NCBI GenBank assembly: GCA_002167285.1
Contig: NHDG01000084.1
Location: 1-38,627, forward strand
Source of the DNA: Planctomycetia bacterium TMED53
GTDB lineage: Bacteria; Planctomycetota; UBA8108; UBA1146
DNA length: 38,627 nucleotides
Reading direction: 5' to 3'
Part shown: one piece after another, positions 34,903 to 38,627 of the stretch
How the letters are laid out: every line of letters starts with the position of its first letter
Numbering within the stretch: position 1 is the first letter of the stretch
The notes under the pieces: model-generated
What the model was told of the DNA's origin: nothing
The model's input: the letters and a program-made list of their open reading frames with translations, nothing else
The model's database searches: none
Position numbers and translations under genes: made by a program

Positions 34903-34956
34903 GGTGTGCGTCGAGGACGTCTGTAATTTCAGACGCCCGACGTGCACGCCATTTTT
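34903..34956 (+). ncRNA. Candidate structured RNA or intrinsic terminator-like hairpin
   Basis: The sequence folds on itself almost completely: GGTGTGCGTCG and CGACG-TG-CACGCC form the outer stem with a two-base bulge, and CGTCTG / CAGACG form the inner 6-bp stem with a six-base loop TAATTT. It is followed by ATTTTT. It could end a small transcript starting near 34500-34800, or be an attenuator in the leader of the downstream gene. Strand is assumed from the T-run. Confidence 0.4.
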
Positions 34957-35059
34957 GCTATGGATTTAAAGATTATGAACTCTGTAGAGACCCGTTTCTG
35001 GCAAGGTGTGTCGGAGGCTTTTCAGAGTGCTTGGTAGAGTAAAAGAAAACTTTTAATGG

Positions 35060-35105
35060 GGTGTGTCGGGGCGAAAGCCCTGGAGTGAGACCGAAAGGAA
35101 CACAC
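35060..35105 (+). promoter_or_regulatory. Candidate three-way-junction leader element before the cohesin-like gene
   Basis: GTGTGT (35061-35066) and ACACAC (35100-35105) can pair and enclose two GAAA tetraloop hairpins: GGGC-GAAA-GCCC (35069-35080) and CC-GAAA-GG (35091-35098). The element ends 4 bases before the ATG, so its outer stem would cover the ribosome site AAAGGA (35095-35099) and could control translation. GGTGTGTCGG, its first 10 bases, also occurs at 35005-35014. I do not recognise it as a known riboswitch class. Confidence 0.4.
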
Positions 35106-35109
35106 GATT

Positions 35110-36354
35110 ATGCTTCGAGCCATGACGATCATGCTGACCATTGCTGTGGCAGCTTCGTTTTCCCCTGCTATTGCGCTGGGTGGTGATCCCATCCAGTTTA
35201 GCTTGACAGGTGGAGCCGGCGCCGCAGGTGATAGCTTTACTTCATCCGCGCTTCTTGACAACTCAGGAGGAGGAGACCTACAAGGTTGGTCCTTCGGAGT
35301 TTGCAGTGATCCTGCGGATCTCACTGTCGATGCCGCCAACAGCGGTGCCGATACTGAAACCGTTAAGGGTGGAAGTCCTCCGGATTTCAACCAGATCAGC
35401 ACCTTCGCAGATGGTGCTACCCAGGGATTGGTGATTTGTTTCACCGGTTGCGCCGTAGTGGGTGACACTTCAGGTTTCGAGATGCTGACGATCGATTACA
35501 CGATCGCTGGATCCGCTGATGCTGACATCTGCTACTGCAATACTCTTGGTACACCGCCGACGGCCACCGTCGCCGTGGTGGGTGGAGCCAGTATTCCGCC
35601 GACCACCACCTGTGGCCTGGTGGATGTCATCAACCCGAACCAGTTGAGTGCCTCCAGTGGAACTGCCGTTCTCGGCGATGCCGCAACCACTACGGTTAAC
35701 TTCAATAACGTCAACTACCCAGCTATCGACGCTGTCCAGATCAACTTGGGTTACGATAACACCATCGTTTCTCCAGCTTCCGTTGATGCGGACTTCGCCT
35801 TCGAGACCTTCCTCGTTCAGGACTTCTCGGGTAATGGTGGCGAGATTGTCGTCGGTGGCTTGGCTGACATCACAGCACCTCTCGACGGTCAAATCCCCAG
35901 TGGCGCAGCTACCGACTTGTTCACCGTCACCTGGAACACCGATGGAGAAGGTACTTCTGCGATGACCTTCCCTCAGACTGCAGGAAGCCCCGCTCAGGAT
36001 CTCCTCTTCGTTGCTGGTCAAAGCAATGTTGAGACCCCGACCCTGATCGACGGTTCCTTGACTGTCGTGAACTTCAATCAGTTCTTGCGTGCAGACTGCA
36101 ACAATGACGGAACTGTGAACATTGCGGACGGTGTCTACGGTATCAACTACCTCTTCCAGGGTGGTCCTGATCCGGTCTGCGACGACGCTTGTGATTCCAA
36201 TGACGACGGCTCCATTGACGCCGCCGACATGATCTACATCTTCAACTACCGCTTCCTTGAAGGACCAGCTCCTCTGGCTCCCTTCCCGGCTGCGGACCTC
36301 GACCCGACTGCGGGCGACGGACTGGGATGTGACGGCGACGCCGACGACATTTAG
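35110..36354 (+). CDS. Exported cohesin-like protein with C-terminal dockerin
   Basis: A 414-residue exported protein. A signal peptide (1-23) ends near AIALGG. Residues about 25-155 form a beta-rich domain with three to four cysteines (FGVCSD, VICFTGCAV). Residues about 165-320 resemble a cohesin fold: AVLGDAATTTVNFNNV, AVQINLGYDNTIVSP, a DLFTVTW strand and a final GSLTVV. Residues about 325-385 are a dockerin with Ca loops DCNNDGTVNIAD and DSNDDGSIDAAD. The last part is acidic (DPTAGDGLGC, then an Asp-rich end). A protein with both cohesin-like and dockerin parts could bind partners with dockerins, including its two neighbours; that is inference. The ribosome site AAAGGA lies in the leader hairpin. 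A terminator follows. Confidence 0.75.
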   Translation: MLRAMTIMLTIAVAASFSPAIALGGDPIQFSLTGGAGAAGDSFTSSALLDNSGGGDLQGWSFGVCSDPADLTVDAANSGADTETVKGGSPPDFNQISTFADGATQGLVICFTGCAVVGDTSGFEMLTIDYTIAGSADADICYCNTLGTPPTATVAVVGGASIPPTTTCGLVDVINPNQLSASSGTAVLGDAATTTVNFNNVNYPAIDAVQINLGYDNTIVSPASVDADFAFETFLVQDFSGNGGEIVVGGLADITAPLDGQIPSGAATDLFTVTWNTDGEGTSAMTFPQTAGSPAQDLLFVAGQSNVETPTLIDGSLTVVNFNQFLRADCNNDGTVNIADGVYGINYLFQGGPDPVCDDACDSNDDGSIDAADMIYIFNYRFLEGPAPLAPFPAADLDPTAGDGLGCDGDADDI

Positions 36355-36374
36355 AAATCACTGATTTCAAAATT

Positions 36375-36411
36375 AAAAGGCCGCTCGATCATTGATCGAG
36401 CGGCCTTTTTT
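36375..36411. terminator. Bidirectional terminator between the cohesin-like gene and hemL
   Basis: A perfect 16-bp stem, AAAAGGCCGCTCGATC (36375-36390) with GATCGAGCGGCCTTTT (36394-36409), closes over an ATT loop and runs into six T residues on the plus strand. The A-run on the left gives a T-run on the minus strand, so it can also serve hemL, whose stop is 35 bases away. Confidence 0.93.
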
Positions 36412-36445
36412 CTTATCAACGAGCCCCAAGCAATAAGCAATTCCT

Positions 36446-37759
36446 TTAAAACTGAAGTTTGCCGATCGCTTCTGCAGTGAAGGAGATATCGTCAGAAGAA
36501 TGAGCCAGGGATACGAACCCTGCTTCATAGGATGAGGGGGCAATCGCCACGCCCTCTGCCAGTAATCCGTGGAAAAAGCTTTTGAACAATTCTTCATCTG
36601 CTTTAGCTGCGTCCTTGAAATTCGTCACGGTATCAGCCGTAAAGAAGAGCCCAAACATCGATCCAACTCGGTGCCAGGAGTGTGGTATTCCATGGGAGTC
36701 GAGAGCCGCTTTCCACAACTGATGCAGCTGTTCAGAGCGCTGGTCGAGGGTCGAGTAAATCTCTTCAGAGTCTGCCCTCAACCTCTTGAGCAGAGCGATT
36801 CCAGCTGCGACAGAGAGAGGATTGCCACTGAGTGTTCCTGCCTGGTAAACCGAACCCGTGGGTGAAAAGTGTTCCATATAATTTTTTGGTCCACAGACCA
36901 CCCCCATCGGCATACCGCCTCCGACGATTTTGCCAAGGGTGGTTAAATCTGGGGTGATCCCAAGGAGACCCTGTGCACATTGTGGGCTAACCCTGAATCC
37001 TGTCATCACTTCATCGAAGACGAGGAGTGAGCCGTGCTCGTCACACAACTTCCTCAAACCTTCCAGAAATCCAGCCACCGGAGGAACACAGCCCATGTTT
37101 CCAGCGATGGGCTCAACAAAGATGGCTGCCACATCTGATCCGTGCTCTGCCATCAGTTTTTCGACCGCATCCAAATCATTGAAGGGGGCGACCAGAGTTA
37201 GATTCGCAGTCGCTTCGGGAACACCAGGGCTGGAAGGATGCCCATGAGTTGCGGCGCCAGATCCAGCAGCAACCAAGAAGGAGTCGCCGTGTCCGTGATA
37301 GCAACCCTCGAACTTGATGAAGAGGGATCTACCGGTGATTCCCCGAGCAAGTCTGAGGGCGGACATCGTGGCCTCGGTTCCACTGGAAGTGAGGCGGGCC
37401 ATCTCGGCAGAGGGAACCATATCAACGATCAATTCGGCGATTTCCACCTCGGCAGCAGTTGGAGCACCAAAAGAAGTTCCATGGATCGCGGTACTTGAGA
37501 TCGCTTCCAGAATCTCTGGATGAGCATGGCCCAAAATCATTGGTCCCCAGGAGCCAACGAAGTCGATGTATTCCTTGCCATCTTCGTCGAGAATTCGGCA
37601 ACCCTTAGCGGATCGGATAAATCGGGGAGTACCTCCCACAGATCCGAATGCACGCACGGGGCTATTGACCCCTCCGGGGATCAGCTGCCGGGCCCGATCG
37701 AAGAGGGCCTGATTACCAGGGGAAGTGGAATTAGTCGCATCTTTTGGCATCGAACTCAT
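36446..37759 (-). CDS. hemL: Glutamate-1-semialdehyde 2,1-aminomutase
   Basis: A 437-residue PLP enzyme that converts glutamate-1-semialdehyde into 5-aminolevulinate, the C5-pathway step of heme synthesis. It shows the start LIPGGVNSPVRAF, the PLP-phosphate area SSGTEATMSALRLARG, FDEVMTGFR and the lysine segment TLGKIVGGGMPMG. Length matches the family (about 430). I chose ATG 37759 because GGAGG lies 5 bases upstream; the frame continues to 37897 but adds 46 residues with no family match. Heme demand fits the presence of KatG and cytochrome c proteins nearby, though it stands alone. Confidence 0.96.
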   Translation of the reverse strand: MSSMPKDATNSTSPGNQALFDRARQLIPGGVNSPVRAFGSVGGTPRFIRSAKGCRILDEDGKEYIDFVGSWGPMILGHAHPEILEAISSTAIHGTSFGAPTAAEVEIAELIVDMVPSAEMARLTSSGTEATMSALRLARGITGRSLFIKFEGCYHGHGDSFLVAAGSGAATHGHPSSPGVPEATANLTLVAPFNDLDAVEKLMAEHGSDVAAIFVEPIAGNMGCVPPVAGFLEGLRKLCDEHGSLLVFDEVMTGFRVSPQCAQGLLGITPDLTTLGKIVGGGMPMGVVCGPKNYMEHFSPTGSVYQAGTLSGNPLSVAAGIALLKRLRADSEEIYSTLDQRSEQLHQLWKAALDSHGIPHSWHRVGSMFGLFFTADTVTNFKDAAKADEELFKSFFHGLLAEGVAIAPSSYEAGFVSLAHSSDDISFTAEAIGKLQF

Positions 37760-37948
37760 GACACCCTCCCAAACTTTGATTCTTTGGGAGTATATCCTCC
37801 GCAGCTTTGGAGGGTACCCATGCTGAGCCATTGAATCTTTATTGAAGTCAGCTATGAGGTGCGATGGATCTGTAAATCTATCGCCTGGGACTGCCAACTA
37901 CCTGATCGATGTTCCCCCCGCTAACATGGTGCAGGAATCGAGGAACAA

Positions 37949-38627
37949 ATGAAGATTTGCCTGATATTGATGTTGCTACTCTTACTGGCTTCGAGGGCGA
38001 ATGGGGGCGATCGGGTTTTTGGATCTCCCATGGCAACCCGGTCCCCCTCATTGGCCATGAATGGAATGGCAGCAACCAGTCAGCCTTTGGCGACGGACGC
38101 AGCCCTGGACATTCTCAAGTCGGGAGGGAATGCCATCGACGCAGCCATCGCTGCCAATGCTTGTCTGGGTCTTATGGAGCCGACCGGCTGTGGTATCGGA
38201 GGCGATCTCTTCGCCATCGTTTGGGATGCAAAAGGAAAACAGCTACATGGCTACAATGGTTCAGGGCGATCTCCTCAAAGCCTGGATCTGGAGACTCTAC
38301 GAAAAGAACTTCAAAACCAGGAGTTAACCGAGATTCCTGCCTATGGACCGTTGCCTATTTCGGTACCCGGTTGCGTGGATGGTTGGATTGCCCTTCATGA
38401 AAAGTTTGGCAAATTACCTTTGGAGAAGGTCCTCGCACCAGCGATTCGACACGCCCGTAATGGATTCCCCGTTTCACAAGTGATTGCTTACTACTGGCAA
38501 GCGAGTGCTCGCAAGCTATCGGTCCAACCTGGATTCACAGAGACCTTTACACGGGATGGGGCAGCCCCCGTTGAAGGTGAGGTTTGGCGCAACCCCGATT
38601 TAGCCGATTGCTATCAAAAGATCGCTG
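37949..38627 (+). CDS. ggt: Gamma-glutamyltransferase, N-terminal part (runs off the window)
   Basis: An open frame from ATG 37949 to the right edge gives the first 226 residues of a gamma-glutamyltransferase. A signal peptide (ILMLLLLLASRANG) is followed by MAATSQPLATDAALDILKSG, GGNAIDAAIAANACLGLMEP and GCGIGGDLFAIVWD, and later PGCVDGWIALHEKFGKLP, all typical of the large-subunit half. The catalytic Thr lies beyond the window. GAGGAAC precedes the ATG. The enzyme is self-cleaving and acts on glutathione and gamma-glutamyl peptides outside the membrane. It is divergent from hemL (189 bases between starts). Confidence 0.92.
   Translation, partial: MKICLILMLLLLLASRANGGDRVFGSPMATRSPSLAMNGMAATSQPLATDAALDILKSGGNAIDAAIAANACLGLMEPTGCGIGGDLFAIVWDAKGKQLHGYNGSGRSPQSLDLETLRKELQNQELTEIPAYGPLPISVPGCVDGWIALHEKFGKLPLEKVLAPAIRHARNGFPVSQVIAYYWQASARKLSVQPGFTETFTRDGAAPVEGEVWRNPDLADCYQKIA

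Larger units (their letters stand above)
34479..35109. other. 631-bp intergenic region with several inverted repeats and hairpins
   Basis: No convincing gene lies here. It holds two palindromes near the end of the dehydrogenase gene: TTAACAC-AA-GTGTTAA (34492-34507) and the perfect 12-mer ATTGCCGGCAAT (34534-34545). Next come GTCTCA-N9-TGAGAC (34635-34655), a long hairpin followed by five T (34903-34956, separate entry), ACTCTG...CAGAGT (34979-34984 with 35023-35028), TAAAAG-N4-CTTTTA (about 35039-35054) and a GNRA-loop element directly before the next start codon. The stretch 34660-34880 shows nothing I can name. The density of structure suggests one or more transcribed RNAs or a long, regulated leader of the dockerin gene. 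Confidence 0.5.

Noticed and set aside
35082-35105. Resemblance to a hammerhead or glycine riboswitch (GGAGTGAGACCGAAAGG)
   Set aside because: The hammerhead core CUGANGA is missing, and only a short part of the glycine aptamer is matched. The element is reported only as an unclassified structure.

Overview
This window looks like chromosomal DNA of a marine member of the Planctomycetota (PVC group). Four things point there: two large exported PVC-type proteins (a DUF6797/LamG/beta-propeller protein and a dehydrogenase-HEAT-cytochrome c protein), a lipid- and sulfate-related set typical of the phylum (arylsulfatase, rhodanese with DoxX/MauE), and three exported proteins ending in type I dockerin-like domains with a shared Cys-containing tail. 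Genes are densely packed, mostly with clear GGAGG-type ribosome sites. There is no phage, IS element, CRISPR array or rRNA; one tRNA-Arg(CCT) is present.

Layout. 1-3571: end of an unidentified gene, then the DUF6797 protein. 3581-5704 (minus): sulfatase followed by an AlkA-like DNA glycosylase. 5789-6998: a fusion of thioredoxin-type arsenate reductase with a free-methionine-sulfoxide-reductase-like GAF domain, then a small S4 RNA-binding protein. 7021-7428 (minus): CrcB fluoride channel with a structured leader. 7617-12682: a tight five-gene plus-strand run (MFS transporter, YkgJ-type Cys-cluster protein, COG2509 FAD protein, iodotyrosine-deiodinase-like nitroreductase, TrmH/SpoU RNA methyltransferase). 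12683-13675 (minus): an N-acetylmuramoyl-L-alanine amidase lipoprotein. 14094-14555: a coiled-coil/winged-helix small protein. 14846-16044: membrane-anchored rhodanese overlapping a DoxX/MauE protein, facing a TlpA-like thioredoxin (16062-17165). 17301-18434: an exported two-lobed DUF1579-like protein. 18516-20711 (minus): catalase-peroxidase KatG.

21129-36354 is the exported-protein block: a P-domain/Fn3/EEP-nuclease/dockerin protein, tRNA-Arg, a 2310-residue protein with 22 HYR domains and a dockerin, a PVC dehydrogenase with c-type heme site, a 631-bp intergenic region rich in hairpins, and a protein with a cohesin-like fold plus a dockerin. The window ends with hemL (minus) and the start of a gamma-glutamyltransferase gene that runs off the end.

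The best candidates for something new are the arsenate reductase-GAF fusion, the shared dockerin-plus-tail C-terminus on three neighbouring exported proteins, and the structured RNA leader before the cohesin-like gene. Several redox and detoxification genes (ArsC fusion, CrcB, dehalogenase-like flavoprotein, KatG, TlpA, rhodanese) lie near one another, but they sit in separate transcription units and no single pathway is evident. All homology calls are made by eye from motifs; no database search was run.
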